A DNA stretch of 64,000 bases, from the NCBI GenBank assembly GCA_024685315.1, contig JAIKVW010000023.1, positions 50,977 to 114,976 of the forward strand. Reading direction: 5' to 3'. The notes below the pieces were generated by a model. That model ran no database searches and was not told where the DNA came from. It worked only from the letters and a program-made list of their open reading frames with translations. The number at the start of each line of letters is the position of its first letter. Position 1 is the stretch's first letter. The translations under genes and the position numbers were made by a program. The stretch is from Lachnospiraceae bacterium (lineage in GTDB: Bacteria > Bacillota > Clostridia > Lachnospirales > Lachnospiraceae). This document shows, in pieces, positions 33,383-42,409 of this stretch.

Positions 33383-33526
33383 ATGTTCTGTGTGAACTGT
33401 GGAGCAAAGCTTCCGGACAATGCATAATTTGGCATGCTGTGTGGGACAGGAACGCCTGCATGGCAGTCCTCCGCTGCAGGAACAGTATCGCACAAAGGCA
33501 GTTTTTTCAAAAAAATATTTTCCTAA
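33383..33526 (+). pseudogene. Zinc-ribbon protein broken by a TAA at codon 15
   Basis: After a good AGAAGGGG site the frame reads MFCVNCGAKLPDNA, then TAA (33425-33427), then continues in frame with MLCGTGTPAW and stops at 33524-33526. Intact zinc-ribbon openings read CxxCGxxL...A-K-FC-xxCG; here the K is replaced by the stop and the third Cys by Gly. The fourth Cys remains. So at least two changes have hit a small membrane or adaptor protein of the zinc_ribbon_2 type. It directly follows the PH-domain gene and probably was its partner. Confidence 0.72.
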
Positions 33527-33546
33527 AAGCTATATACATTGAAAAG

Positions 33547-33577
33547 CGGCCCGATAGCTGATAAGGCTATCGGGTCG
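33547..33577 (+). terminator. Terminator-like hairpin
   Basis: CGGCCCGATAGC (33547-33558) pairs with GCTATCGGGTCG (33566-33577), with one G-T pair, over a seven-base loop. The following T tract is poor (TTCTGCATT), so termination may be partial. Confidence 0.6.
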
Positions 33578-33641
33578 TTCTGCATTCAAAGGACTCATGT
33601 TATAGACTTGTCAGCCTAAGTTATACAGCCCCCCTCCCGCG

Positions 33642-33670
33642 TTGTCTTTCCACTCATTCTGTGGTATAAT
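33642..33670 (+). promoter_or_regulatory. Predicted promoter of the lipid kinase gene
   Basis: TTGTCT (33642-33647), 17-base spacer, TATAAT (33665-33670). It supports a start codon at 33711 rather than any earlier in-frame codon. Confidence 0.75.
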
Positions 33671-33710
33671 AATTAATCTGTACGAAAATAAGGCAGGTGT
33701 TATTAATACC

Positions 33711-34607
33711 ATGAATCAAGAAGTTTTGTTCTATATCAATCCGAACTCCGGAAGGCAGAAGATCAAGGGGCACGTCCTGAATATGCTTGGAGAGTTCAGC
33801 AGGCGCGGCTACAGGAACGTAGTATATGTTACTTCCCCGGACCTTGCTGAAAATAACCGCTTCCTTAGAGATGCTGACGGAGAATATGAGGAGATCGTCT
33901 GCTGCGGCGGCGACGGGACTTTCAGTACTGTACTCTCCGGTATCATGGACTGGGAGAAGAAGCCGGTGCTCGGATACATCCCTACCGGATCGACAAATGA
34001 CTTTGCCTCCGGGCTCGGGATCCCGCAGGACATTGAACAGGCTGTCCAGAGCATACTGGACGGAACCCCTCATGTTTTTGACGCGGGAGAGATAGAAGGC
34101 AGATATTTTTCATATGTGGCTTCGTTCGGCGCATTTACCGAGACTTCCTATTCGACACCTCAGGATATAAAAAATGTCATGGGGCATTCGGCATATTTAA
34201 TAGGGGCTTTGAAGGACTTTGCTCTGAACGATGTATACCATATTAAAGCTGAGGCTGACGGGCGCACCTACGAGGATGACTATGTTTTCGGGGCTGTTAT
34301 GAATGCAAAGAGCGTTGGCGGAGTGCTGAAGTTCGACGATGCCCAGGTCGACCTTACGGACGGCCTTCTGGAGGTCATGCTGGTGAAGCAGCCGAGGAGC
34401 CTCGCGGATCTGACGGCTATCCTGAACGCAGTGAACTTCAGGGATTTCACCACACCGAGGATCAGCTTCTTCAAGACCAGCACACTGAAGATCACGAGCG
34501 ACCGGGACCTCACCTGGTCGGTTGACGGCGAGAGACTGGATACCGGAAAGGAACCCGCTGTTAAATGCGTGCATAACGCGTTCAGCATACTCCTTAAGGA
34601 TCTGTAA
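33711..34607 (+). CDS. Diacylglycerol kinase-family lipid kinase (YegS/BmrU-like)
   Basis: A 298-residue member of the DAGK/LCB5 family that phosphorylates lipid alcohols such as diacylglycerol. Signatures are INPNSGRQK near the N-terminus, CCGGDGTFSTVLSGI (residues ~61-75) for nucleotide binding, and YIPTGSTNDFASGLGI at ~88-103. The C-terminal beta domain ends with the typical WSVDGER. The start at 33711 is dictated by the promoter just upstream; the ribosome site (GGCAGG) is weak and distant. It is followed by a metallophosphoesterase after 21 bases, likely in one operon. DgkB or YegS function cannot be told apart from sequence. Confidence 0.9.
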   Translation: MNQEVLFYINPNSGRQKIKGHVLNMLGEFSRRGYRNVVYVTSPDLAENNRFLRDADGEYEEIVCCGGDGTFSTVLSGIMDWEKKPVLGYIPTGSTNDFASGLGIPQDIEQAVQSILDGTPHVFDAGEIEGRYFSYVASFGAFTETSYSTPQDIKNVMGHSAYLIGALKDFALNDVYHIKAEADGRTYEDDYVFGAVMNAKSVGGVLKFDDAQVDLTDGLLEVMLVKQPRSLADLTAILNAVNFRDFTTPRISFFKTSTLKITSDRDLTWSVDGERLDTGKEPAVKCVHNAFSILLKDL

Positions 34608-34628
34608 TTAGCGGCGCCGGAGGGATAG

Positions 34629-35507
34629 ATGGATAACGGTTTAAAGGCGGCGGCAGCGGCAGGGGCGCTTACGGCAGCTGCGGTGGCGGCCCGCATAATG
34701 TACGAATGCAGGACCTTCAAAACTGAATATTACGAGATCAGTTCCGGCAGGGTACCCGAAAGCTTCGACGGTTTCAGGATGGTCATGATAACGGACCTCC
34801 ACAACCATCTCTTTGAAGAGGGAAACGAGTCGCTCCTTGCGGAGATCAGGAAAAATTCTCCGGACATCGTGGTCATGGCGGGCGATATCTGCAATGCTTT
34901 TCCCGGGGTTGACAATACCCCGGCCGCATCATTTGTAAAGGAGCTCTGCAGGGACTTCGAGGTTTACATGGGGAACGGGAACCATGAGCAGAGACTCACT
35001 CTGTATCCGGAGGAGTACGGAGACATGGGCGAGCGCTGGTACCGGGATATCAGCGATCCGCATCTTCACATTCTGAGGAACGATCATGCAGATATAACCA
35101 GGGACGGAGAGAAGATCAGGATCTACGGCCTTGAGATGGACCGGATATTCTACACCAGGTACAAGCATGTACCGATGCCGGTGAGGTACCTTGATATGGC
35201 TCTTGGGAAAAAGGCCGATGATATGTACAGCATACTTATCGCGCACGATCCTTCATATTTCGGAAGGTATGCGAAATGGGGAGCGGACCTGGTGCTCTCC
35301 GGGCATATCCACGGAGGAGTGGTCCAGCTTCCGCTGATAGGCGGAGTGATATCGCCGCAGGTCACTTTTTTCCCGAAATACAGCAGTGGGCTGTATACCG
35401 CCGGCAGCAGCTCCATGGTGGTGAGCCGTGGGCTTTACATGCATAAGATCAGGATCAGGCTTAATAATATTCCCGAGATCTCATGCATCACCCTCAGAAG
35501 AAATTAA
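34629..35507 (+). CDS. Membrane-anchored metallophosphoesterase (YkuE/YaeI-like)
   Basis: A 292-residue calcineurin-like phosphoesterase. The N-terminus has a weak hydrophobic anchor (residues ~6-22). The metal motifs are in order: MITDLHNHLFE (~54), VMAGDICN (~83), GNGNHE (~115), AHD and SGHIHGG (~223). The layout matches YkuE/UDP-2,3-diacylglucosamine pyrophosphatase-like proteins. In most homologues the block reads DxH with a second His; here DLHNH keeps both. GGAGGG precedes the ATG. It is cotranscribed with the lipid kinase upstream and sits 21 bases before scpA. The substrate is unknown. Confidence 0.88.
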   Translation: MDNGLKAAAAAGALTAAAVAARIMYECRTFKTEYYEISSGRVPESFDGFRMVMITDLHNHLFEEGNESLLAEIRKNSPDIVVMAGDICNAFPGVDNTPAASFVKELCRDFEVYMGNGNHEQRLTLYPEEYGDMGERWYRDISDPHLHILRNDHADITRDGEKIRIYGLEMDRIFYTRYKHVPMPVRYLDMALGKKADDMYSILIAHDPSYFGRYAKWGADLVLSGHIHGGVVQLPLIGGVISPQVTFFPKYSSGLYTAGSSSMVVSRGLYMHKIRIRLNNIPEISCITLRRN

Positions 35508-35528
35508 ATAGAGCAAGAGGAACTTTGA

Positions 35529-36296
35529 TTGGACAGGACAGAGATCACATATAAGCTGGAGGCCTTCGAGGGCCCGCTCGACCTTCTCCTCCACCTTATA
35601 GAAATAAACAAGATCGATATTTACGACATCCCGATCGCCGAGATCACGGATCAGTATCTGGAATATCTCGACAAAATGCAGGTCATGGACATGGATCTCA
35701 CCAGCGATTTCCTGGTGATGGCCGCTACACTGCTGAGGATAAAGTCAAAGATGATGATCCCGGTCGAGAAAGAGAAGGCCGAGGAGGACGGCGAGGATCC
35801 GAGGATGGAGCTGGTAAGGCGCCTTCTTGAGTACAAGATGTTCCGCTACCTCGCGGGCAAACTTGAAGACCGGGTGCCTTACGCAGCGAGGTTCAGCTAC
35901 AGAGGGCCGGTCGTTCCTGCGGGCGCAGATCTAACGCCTCCGAAGCCGGATCCCGCAGAGCTTCTCAAGGATTATTCTCCGGAATACTTCCTGGAGCTCT
36001 ACAAGGACCTTCTGAAGAGGAAGACCGAGCGAATAGACCCGGTGAGGAGCCGCTACGGCGAAATAAAGCAGGAACCGGTCAAGGTGACTGAGAGGATGGC
36101 TGACATCAGGACCATGATCCGGAGGAAGCGTAAGCCAGTTCCGTTCAGGAGCCTCATGAGAAAAGGGAGCAGCCGCGAAGAGATCGTGGTCACCTTTCTC
36201 GCGATACTTGAACTTATGAAGAGCGGGGCGGTAAGCGTCCGGCAGGATCATCTTTTTGATGAAATATATCTGACAGGCGGAGCAAATAATGGCTGA
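35529..36296 (+). CDS. scpA: Segregation and condensation protein A
   Basis: ScpA is the kleisin subunit that links the heads of SMC and works with ScpB in chromosome organisation. The N-terminal block YKLEAFEGPLDLLLHLIEINKIDIYDIPIAEITDQYLEYL is diagnostic. LLRIKSKMMIP follows at ~residue 70, and the C-terminal winged helix (~180-255) is complete. The start is TTG at 35529 after GAGGA. The length is 255. The ATG of scpB lies inside its last codons (8-base overlap), so the two are translationally coupled. Confidence 0.95.
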   Translation: MDRTEITYKLEAFEGPLDLLLHLIEINKIDIYDIPIAEITDQYLEYLDKMQVMDMDLTSDFLVMAATLLRIKSKMMIPVEKEKAEEDGEDPRMELVRRLLEYKMFRYLAGKLEDRVPYAARFSYRGPVVPAGADLTPPKPDPAELLKDYSPEYFLELYKDLLKRKTERIDPVRSRYGEIKQEPVKVTERMADIRTMIRRKRKPVPFRSLMRKGSSREEIVVTFLAILELMKSGAVSVRQDHLFDEIYLTGGANNG

Positions 36297-36963
36297 GAGA
36301 ATAGATGAATACTTTGCGGCGGTCGAAGCAGTGCTGTTCGCGGCAGGCGATCCGGTGGGCAGCGAGACCCTTGCGGGGGTGATCGGGGTAACGCCGGAAG
36401 AAGCTGCCCAGATAACGGAGGCCCTCGCGAAAAAGTATATAGAAGAAGGCAGGGGCCTCAGGATCATAAGGCTGGAAGATTCCTACCAGATGTCAACCTC
36501 TCCGGAAACGAGCGAATACGTGACCGCGTTCTTAATGAAGCCGAAGAAAACGGCCCTCACTGCGGTGCAGCTTGAGACGCTTTCGATAATTGCCTACAAG
36601 CAGCCGGTCACCCGCTCCGAGATCGAGAACATCAGGGGAGTGAGCTGCAGCCATGCCATAAATAAGCTCCTGGATCTTGACCTGATCACCGAGGCGGGGC
36701 GGCTTGACGCTCCCGGAAGGCCGATCCTTTTCGCGACGACGGATGAATTCCTGAGGACCTTTGGGCTTTCCTCCGCGACAGAACTGCCCGCGGTATCTCC
36801 GGAGCAGATGGAGGATTTCAGGCAGCAGGCGGAGGAGGAATATCCCGACGCCGCGGCTGCGGTGATTGCCGAGGAGATCCCCGGTGAAGAAGGAGAGTTC
36901 GCACAGGAGGCCGCAGAAGATCCTGCTGAGAACAGGGAAGCTTCAGGGGAGGCCGAAGTTTGA
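36289..36963 (+). CDS. scpB: Segregation and condensation protein B
   Basis: ScpB dimerises through two winged helices and clamps ScpA. The conserved core is AVEAVLFAAGDPV (residues ~9-21) and ETLSIIAYKQPVTRSEIENIRGVSC (~95-119), then a GRLDAPGRPILFATT strand. The last ~60 residues are an acidic Ala/Glu-rich tail, longer than usual. The gene overlaps scpA by eight bases, and the next gene's start overlaps its stop, so three consecutive genes are coupled. Confidence 0.95.
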   Translation: MAERIDEYFAAVEAVLFAAGDPVGSETLAGVIGVTPEEAAQITEALAKKYIEEGRGLRIIRLEDSYQMSTSPETSEYVTAFLMKPKKTALTAVQLETLSIIAYKQPVTRSEIENIRGVSCSHAINKLLDLDLITEAGRLDAPGRPILFATTDEFLRTFGLSSATELPAVSPEQMEDFRQQAEEEYPDAAAAVIAEEIPGEEGEFAQEAAEDPAENREASGEAEV

Positions 36964-38195
36964 GGAAAGTCCTGGTGATTGGAGGCGGCGCTTCCGGCAT
37001 GATGGCAGCGATAAGCGCTGCCGAGAACGGCGCCTCGGCTGAAATATTTGAGAAGAACGAAAAGCTTGGCAAGAAGCTGTACATCACGGGGAAGGGGCGC
37101 TGCAACGTCACGAACGCCTGCGGCGATCCGGAACAGTTCCTGGGGCATATGGTGCACGGGAAGAACTTCATGTATTCTTCTTTCTATAGCTTTACTAATA
37201 CCGACATGATGGATTACCTCGAGGGACTCGGGCTGCGGCTTAAGACAGAGCGGGGGCAGAGAGTCTACCCGGCATCCGACAAGGCTTCGGATGTTATCAG
37301 GGCGCTCTCGGGGAGGCTCTCGGAGCTGGAAGTAAAAGTCCATCTTAACACCGAGGTCTCGCGGATAATGGTGAGCGATGGGGCCTGCACCGGGATTCTG
37401 CTCTCGGACGGCAGGACAGTGAAAGCTGACGCGGTCATTCTGGCAGCCGGCGGTCTTTCATATCCCGCGACCGGATCGACCGGCGACGGCTACAGGATGG
37501 CTGGAGAGCTCGGACACAGCGTGACGCGGCTCTATCCTTCCCTGGTGAGCCTTAAGTCTCCTGATGCTTTCTGCAGAGAGCTCACAGGGCTTTCTCTTCG
37601 GAATATATCCATGACCCTGAAATCCGGAAAGAAGAAGGTTTACTCCGGATTCGGAGAGATGCTTTTTACCCACCAGGGGATCTCAGGCCCTCTTGTTCTT
37701 ACCGCCAGCACCCTTGTGCATAAGTTCGGGAGCGGGGAGCTGAAGGTTTACATTGATCTTAAACCTGCCCTCGACGAGGAGACTCTCGATGCGAGGATCC
37801 TGAGGGATTTCGAGAGCGCGACGAATAAGCACATCAAGAACGCTCTCGGGGCGCTGCTTCCGGCCTCGATCATTCCTGTGGTCATTAAGAAGGCAGGGAT
37901 CGATCCGGACAAATATGTGCACGATATAACCAAAGAAGAACGCAGGGTTCTCCTGCACACAGTGAAGAGCTTTGAGATCAATATTAACGGTACAGGGGAT
38001 TTCTCGGAGGCGGTCATCACCCAGGGCGGAGCAGAGACCCGGGAGATCGAGCCCTCGAGCATGGAGTCAAAGAAAGTGCGAGGCCTTTTCTTTGCAGGAG
38101 AGGTCATCGATATTGACGCCGAGACCGGAGGCTACAATCTCCAGGCAGCCTGGTCGACAGGCAGGGCCGCTGGCATAGCTGCAGCTGAGGGGTAG
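36960..38195 (+). CDS. HI0933/BaiN-type flavoprotein
   Basis: A 411-residue FAD protein. It opens with the dinucleotide fold VLVIGGGASGMMAAISAAENG, then EKNEKLGKKLYITGKGRCNVTNAC, both hallmarks of the HI0933 family. It ends with LFFAGEVIDIDAETGGYNLQAAWSTGRAAG. Most members lack a known reaction; BaiN in bile-acid-metabolising Clostridia is the best studied and is reported as a reductase. The start is TTG at 36960, overlapping the scpB stop by four bases. cmk follows after 60 bases, an order that recurs in Clostridia. Confidence 0.9.
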   Translation: MRKVLVIGGGASGMMAAISAAENGASAEIFEKNEKLGKKLYITGKGRCNVTNACGDPEQFLGHMVHGKNFMYSSFYSFTNTDMMDYLEGLGLRLKTERGQRVYPASDKASDVIRALSGRLSELEVKVHLNTEVSRIMVSDGACTGILLSDGRTVKADAVILAAGGLSYPATGSTGDGYRMAGELGHSVTRLYPSLVSLKSPDAFCRELTGLSLRNISMTLKSGKKKVYSGFGEMLFTHQGISGPLVLTASTLVHKFGSGELKVYIDLKPALDEETLDARILRDFESATNKHIKNALGALLPASIIPVVIKKAGIDPDKYVHDITKEERRVLLHTVKSFEININGTGDFSEAVITQGGAETREIEPSSMESKKVRGLFFAGEVIDIDAETGGYNLQAAWSTGRAAGIAAAEG

Positions 38196-38255
38196 GCATT
38201 GGTGTACTGGTATAGCCGCCGCTGAAGGATAACACCACATCGGGAGGAATTATTA

Positions 38256-38933
38256 ATGGGTATTAATATTGCGATTGACGGACCTGCAGGCGCAGGAAAG
38301 AGCACCGTAGCCAAGGCAGTGTCCCGGGAGCTCGGATACATTTACGTCGATACCGGGGCGCTCTACAGGACGATCGGCCTCTATATGACCGAGAACGGGG
38401 TTGACGTTGAGTCGGAGAGCGAGCTCGCGCAGGCGCTCGACAGGATAGAAGTAAACCTCGAATACGTTGAGGGGAAACAGCATGTTATCCTTAACGGGGA
38501 GGATGTAGAAGGCAGGATCCGGACCGCGCAGGCAGGGAATATGGCCAGCATTGTTTCCGCGAAGCCCCCGGTCAGGGAGAAGCTCCTCGACCTCCAGAGA
38601 GATATCGCCCGCGAGAATGACATAGTGATGGACGGGCGCGACATCGGGACAAATATCCTTCCGAACGCGGACGTTAAGATCTACCTTACCGCGAGCGTGG
38701 CAGAGCGCGCAAGAAGGCGCGCGCTCGAGTTCGAGGCGAAGGGGGAAGCCTGCGATATAGAGGTCGTCGAGAGGGAGATAGCAGAACGCGACCACCGCGA
38801 CATGACGAGGGACATAGCCCCGCTGAGATGCGCGGAGGACGCTTTTGTCGTAGATTCTTCTGATATGGACATCGACGAGACCGTAGGCACTATCCTGCAG
38901 ATCATTTATGATAAGACCGGGGCCGGAGCATGA
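38256..38933 (+). CDS. cmk: Cytidylate kinase
   Basis: Phosphorylates CMP and dCMP with ATP. The P-loop IDGPAGAGKSTVAKAV starts at residue ~5. YVDTGALYRTIGLYM is the NMP-binding part, and MDGRDIGTNILPNADVKIYLTAS with a lid RARRRALE complete the family picture. It has 225 residues and a strong GGGAGG site. The ATG of ispH-rpsA overlaps its stop codon by four bases; cmk next to ispH-rpsA is a conserved clostridial arrangement. Confidence 0.96.
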   Translation: MGINIAIDGPAGAGKSTVAKAVSRELGYIYVDTGALYRTIGLYMTENGVDVESESELAQALDRIEVNLEYVEGKQHVILNGEDVEGRIRTAQAGNMASIVSAKPPVREKLLDLQRDIARENDIVMDGRDIGTNILPNADVKIYLTASVAERARRRALEFEAKGEACDIEVVEREIAERDHRDMTRDIAPLRCAEDAFVVDSSDMDIDETVGTILQIIYDKTGAGA

Positions 38934-40924
38934 AAGATGTGAGGAGCGTTTCCGTCGCCGCCTCCGCGGGATTCTGCTTCGGGGTCAAGCGCGCGGTAGA
39001 CAAGGTTTACAGTCTTTGCGGAAATGAGAATGTCTACACCTACGGTCCTATAATCCATAACGACGAGGTGGTGGAAGATCTCGAAAGGAAGGGGATCAGG
39101 CCGCTCATGTCGCTGGAGGAAGCCTTGGAAGCAGCGCCCGGGACCGTCGTGATCAGGTCGCACGGGATCGGACGTTCCGAGGAGGAAGCGATCAGGCAGG
39201 CAGGACATACGATCATTGACATGACCTGTCCCTTTGTTAAGAAGATACACGGCATCGTTTCCAGGTACAGCGAGGACGGATACGACATCATTATAATAGG
39301 CAGCAGGGAACACCCTGAAGTCAAGGGTATCAGCGGATGGTGCCAGTCCCCGCCGGTCATTCTTGAGACGGAAGATGAAGCGAGAGCGCTCCCGGTCATT
39401 CCCGGGAGGAAGGTATGTATAGTTTCTCAGACGACCTCCAACCCTGACAAATTTAAATTATTAGTTGAAATTCTGTCTGAAAAGCGATATGATATAAATA
39501 CTTATGATACTATCTGCAATGCCACCAGGGAGCGGCAGCGCGAAACCCTTGAACTTGCGCGGAAATCCGACACTATGATCGTGATCGGAGGGAAGCACTC
39601 GTCCAACACGCAGAAGCTCTACGACATTAGCAGGAGCGCCTGTAAGAATACATACTATATACAGACACATGTTGACTTAGATATGACGACAGTAGAAGCT
39701 ATAGGTAATGTAGGTATTACGGCAGGAGCATCCACTCCACACAATATTATCCAGGAGGTCTACATTAGTATGGCAGAAGAATCTTTTGACGAGTTATTGG
39801 AAGCATCGTTCAAAACACCGAGGAACGGCGAGGTTGTTGATGGAACCGTTATTGGTGTGAAGGAGGACGAGATAATACTCAACATCGGGTATAAATTCGA
39901 TGGTATTATTTCCCGCAGCGAGTATTCCAATCAGCCTAATCTTGATCTTACAACGGTCGTCAACGTCGGAGACAGCATGCAGGCAAAGGTTGTTAAGGTA
40001 AATGAGAGAGACGGGCAGGTACTTCTGTCGTATAGAAGGCTTGCCGCAGAGAGGGGCAATAAGAAGATCGAGGAAGCTCTCGAGAATAAGGAAGTCCTTA
40101 CCGCAAAGGTCGTCAAGGTCCTTGACGGCGGACTCAGCGTCCTCGTTGACGAGACCAGGGTATTCATCCCTGCAAGCCTCGTATCCGATACCTACGAGAG
40201 GAATCTCGGCAAGTATCTTGATCAGGAGATCTCATTCGTTATCACAGAGTTCAATCCCCGCAAGCGCAGGATCATCGGCGACCGCAAGCAGATCGTTGCC
40301 GCTGAGAAGGCTCAGAAGAAGCAGGAGCTTTTCACCAGGATCGACAAGGGCATGGTAGTTGAAGGCAAGGTCAAGAACGTGACCGACTTCGGCGCATTCA
40401 TCGATCTCGGCGGAGCAGACGGACTCCTCCACATCTCCGAGATGTCATGGGGCAGGGTCGACAATCCCAGGAAGTTCCTCAAGGTCGGCGAAGACCTTAA
40501 GGTCCTCATCAAGGATATCGACAAAGAGACCGAGAAGATCGCGCTTACCCTTAAGTTCCCGGATTCAGATCCCTGGATGACCGCAGGCGAGAAGTACGCT
40601 AAGGGCAATGTCGTAACAGGCAAGGTCGCAAGGATGACCGATTTCGGTGCATTCATCGAGCTTGAGCCCGGCATCGACGCTCTCCTTCATGTATCCCAGA
40701 TCTCAAAGGACCGTGTAGAGAAGCCTCAGGATGTCCTTGAGATCGGCCAGGAGATCACGGCTGTTGTCACTGACATTGTTGAAGAATCCCAGAAGATCAG
40801 CCTTAGCATCAAGGCGCTTGAGCGCATGAACCAGGAGACCGATGAAGAGGCTCCTGCAGAGGAAGCCCAGGTCGAGGAAGCTCCTGCAGAAGGGGCTCCG
40901 GCCGAGGATACTTCTGAAGAGTGA
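38930..40924 (+). CDS. IspH (HMBPP reductase) fused to ribosomal protein S1
   Basis: A 664-residue fusion. Residues 1-~283 are IspH (4-hydroxy-3-methylbut-2-enyl diphosphate reductase), the last enzyme of the non-mevalonate isoprenoid path. The three cluster cysteines lie in AGFCFGVKRAV (Cys16), MTCPFVKKIH and CNATRERQ, with SHGIG and the TTS motif also present. Four S1 RNA-binding domains follow (about 300-370, 385-450, 472-542, 557-628), ending in an acidic Pro/Ala/Glu tail. S1 helps mRNA bind the 30S subunit. This fusion is known across Clostridia, so it is established, not an assembly error. The base composition shifts where the S1 part begins. Confidence 0.95.
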   Translation: MKDVRSVSVAASAGFCFGVKRAVDKVYSLCGNENVYTYGPIIHNDEVVEDLERKGIRPLMSLEEALEAAPGTVVIRSHGIGRSEEEAIRQAGHTIIDMTCPFVKKIHGIVSRYSEDGYDIIIIGSREHPEVKGISGWCQSPPVILETEDEARALPVIPGRKVCIVSQTTSNPDKFKLLVEILSEKRYDINTYDTICNATRERQRETLELARKSDTMIVIGGKHSSNTQKLYDISRSACKNTYYIQTHVDLDMTTVEAIGNVGITAGASTPHNIIQEVYISMAEESFDELLEASFKTPRNGEVVDGTVIGVKEDEIILNIGYKFDGIISRSEYSNQPNLDLTTVVNVGDSMQAKVVKVNERDGQVLLSYRRLAAERGNKKIEEALENKEVLTAKVVKVLDGGLSVLVDETRVFIPASLVSDTYERNLGKYLDQEISFVITEFNPRKRRIIGDRKQIVAAEKAQKKQELFTRIDKGMVVEGKVKNVTDFGAFIDLGGADGLLHISEMSWGRVDNPRKFLKVGEDLKVLIKDIDKETEKIALTLKFPDSDPWMTAGEKYAKGNVVTGKVARMTDFGAFIELEPGIDALLHVSQISKDRVEKPQDVLEIGQEITAVVTDIVEESQKISLSIKALERMNQETDEEAPAEEAQVEEAPAEGAPAEDTSEE

Positions 40925-40951
40925 TCTTTCACTTAACTCAATATGGTTTAC

Positions 40952-40983
40952 AGGCCCTGCCTTAAAAGCAGGGCCTCATTTTT
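40952..40983 (+). terminator. Intrinsic terminator of the cmk-ispH-rpsA unit
   Basis: AGGCCCTGC (40952-40960) pairs with GCAGGGCCT (40968-40976); CA and then TTTTT follow. Confidence 0.9.
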
Positions 40984-41024
40984 ATAAGCAGCTTTGAGGA
41001 ATCCGATTTCGGCAGGAGGATGCT

Positions 41025-41705
41025 GTGACCCAGTTCGAGAAAGTAAAACTTAACAGTTTCATTACCCGGCTGATGTTCGGGACCGGCATCATCGCTGTCG
41101 CGATATGCTTTGCGGTCTCGATTGCGCTGGAGATGTTCGAGCTGTATACCGTTGAAGAGAAATATGCCTACATAGTCGGGCTGGTAATATGCGGGATACT
41201 GATCGTTGTCGGAGCCCTGATGATCAGACGTGCGTACCATTTTGAGGATACCGTGGTCGGAAGGAGCGCCCCGGGCAAGGAGATCATAGCTGAATTTGCC
41301 GAGGAGGATGTCCTGGCTTCGAAGAGGTATCTGGTCACCGAGAAATATATAATCTTCCTGACCAGGAGGCCCTTCGGCAGGAGCCTTATCCTGAAGATCG
41401 ACAATCTGACCGCATGCTTTGAGGAGCCCCCTTTTGTTCCCGGCGAGGAGAAAAGGAAGACCGAGTATTCAGTCCGCTTTTATGACAGCAAGTGCCGTGA
41501 ACATACTCTGAAATGCAATGCCAAAGAGGCAGAGGACCTCTATAAGGTTTACTGCAGAGTGACAGAGAAAGTCCCGTGGATAATGACGGGAAGAGATGAC
41601 GAAGAGCGCTTTGAGGACAGAGTCACCACCAGCGAGGGAAGGCGCATGCTGATCGCAGAAGTCCGCCGCAGGAGGGAAGGGCTCTTAGATCCACCGGCTC
41701 TCTGA
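41025..41705 (+). CDS. Two-helix membrane protein with a PH-like cytoplasmic domain
   Basis: I do not know a named family. This 226-residue protein has two membrane helices (residues ~16-37 and ~48-67) and a soluble part. The stretch KRYLVTEKYIIFLTRRPFGRSLILKIDNLTACFEE (~105-140) has the strand pattern of bacterial PH or YdbS-like domains. The C-terminal 40 residues are highly charged. The start is GTG at 41025, five bases after AGGAGG. It is probably transcribed alone: a terminator precedes it, and a weaker one (41734-41767) follows. Confidence 0.72.
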   Translation: MTQFEKVKLNSFITRLMFGTGIIAVAICFAVSIALEMFELYTVEEKYAYIVGLVICGILIVVGALMIRRAYHFEDTVVGRSAPGKEIIAEFAEEDVLASKRYLVTEKYIIFLTRRPFGRSLILKIDNLTACFEEPPFVPGEEKRKTEYSVRFYDSKCREHTLKCNAKEAEDLYKVYCRVTEKVPWIMTGRDDEERFEDRVTTSEGRRMLIAEVRRRREGLLDPPAL

Positions 41706-41733
41706 AAACCTTTCCAAATATCTGAATTCTAAT

Positions 41734-41767
41734 CCCGTTCCGCCTGGTTGCAGAGCGGGTTCTTTAT
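41734..41767 (+). terminator. Probable weak terminator
   Basis: CCCGTTC (41734-41740) pairs with GAGCGGG (41753-41759) with one G-T pair, followed by TTCTTTAT. It lies between the two-helix membrane protein and the ABC exporter relic. Confidence 0.55.
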
Positions 41768-41794
41768 ATTATGCCTGACATGATGAAATGCTGA

Positions 41795-42392
41795 TATGAT
41801 AAGAATTCCAAGCTTATTCTGGATGATCTGTCCCTTAAGATTAGGCCGGGTGAATATGTTGCTGTCGTGGGTAAGACCGGATGCGGCAAGTCTACTCTGG
41901 TGCGGCTCCTTCTGGGATTTGAGAGACCCGAAAAGGGCGCGGTTTACTATGATGGAAAAGAAATCGGCGGTCTCGATCTTGCATCGCTTAGAAAGAGGAT
42001 CGGTACGGTTTCACAGGACGCCTGGCTGTTTCAAGGCGACATTTATTCAAATATAGTGATCTCAGCGCCGCAGCTGTCAATAGACGATGCCTGGGCGGCA
42101 GCGCATCATGACCGCCCGCGCGATCGCTCCGAATCCCAAACTCCTTATTTTCGACGAGGCGACAAGCGCACTCGATAATAAGACACAGAAACAGGTCTCC
42201 GAAGCGCTGGATGCGATGGGATGTACCCGCATAGTGATCGCGCACCGGCTCAGCACGATCAGACATTGTGACAGGATCCTTGTGCTGGACGGAGGCAGAA
42301 TTATCGAGGAAGGTACATATGACGAACTGATCGGCAGCGGCGGATTCTTTTCGGAACTGGTCGAGAGACAGAGGCTGGATGCGGTCAGATAA
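41795..42392 (+). pseudogene. Relic of a NHLP-type (lanthipeptide) ABC exporter ATPase domain
   Basis: The frame at 41795 enters mid-protein (SKLILDDLSLKIRPGEYVA), then reads Walker A VGKTGCGKST, the Q-loop (GTVSQDAWLFQG) and SIDDAWAAA. A deletion then jumps to ARAIAPNPKLLIFDEATSALDN (Walker B) in a different frame (42110 onward). This continues through IVIAHRLST to the stop at 42392. The lost part is about 40 residues including the ABC signature. The wording (GAVYYDGKEI, DAWLFQGDIYSNI, ELVERQRLD) matches NHLM/NHLP bacteriocin-export ATPases. The membrane domain and any peptidase or precursor genes are gone. No ribosome site or promoter remains. Confidence 0.82.
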
Positions 42393-42409
42393 CAGACATA
42401 TCAATTATG

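Noticed and set aside
40925..41024. A second gene between ispH-rpsA and the membrane protein
   Set aside because: The gap contains only the terminator at 40952-40983 and the ribosome site of the next gene.
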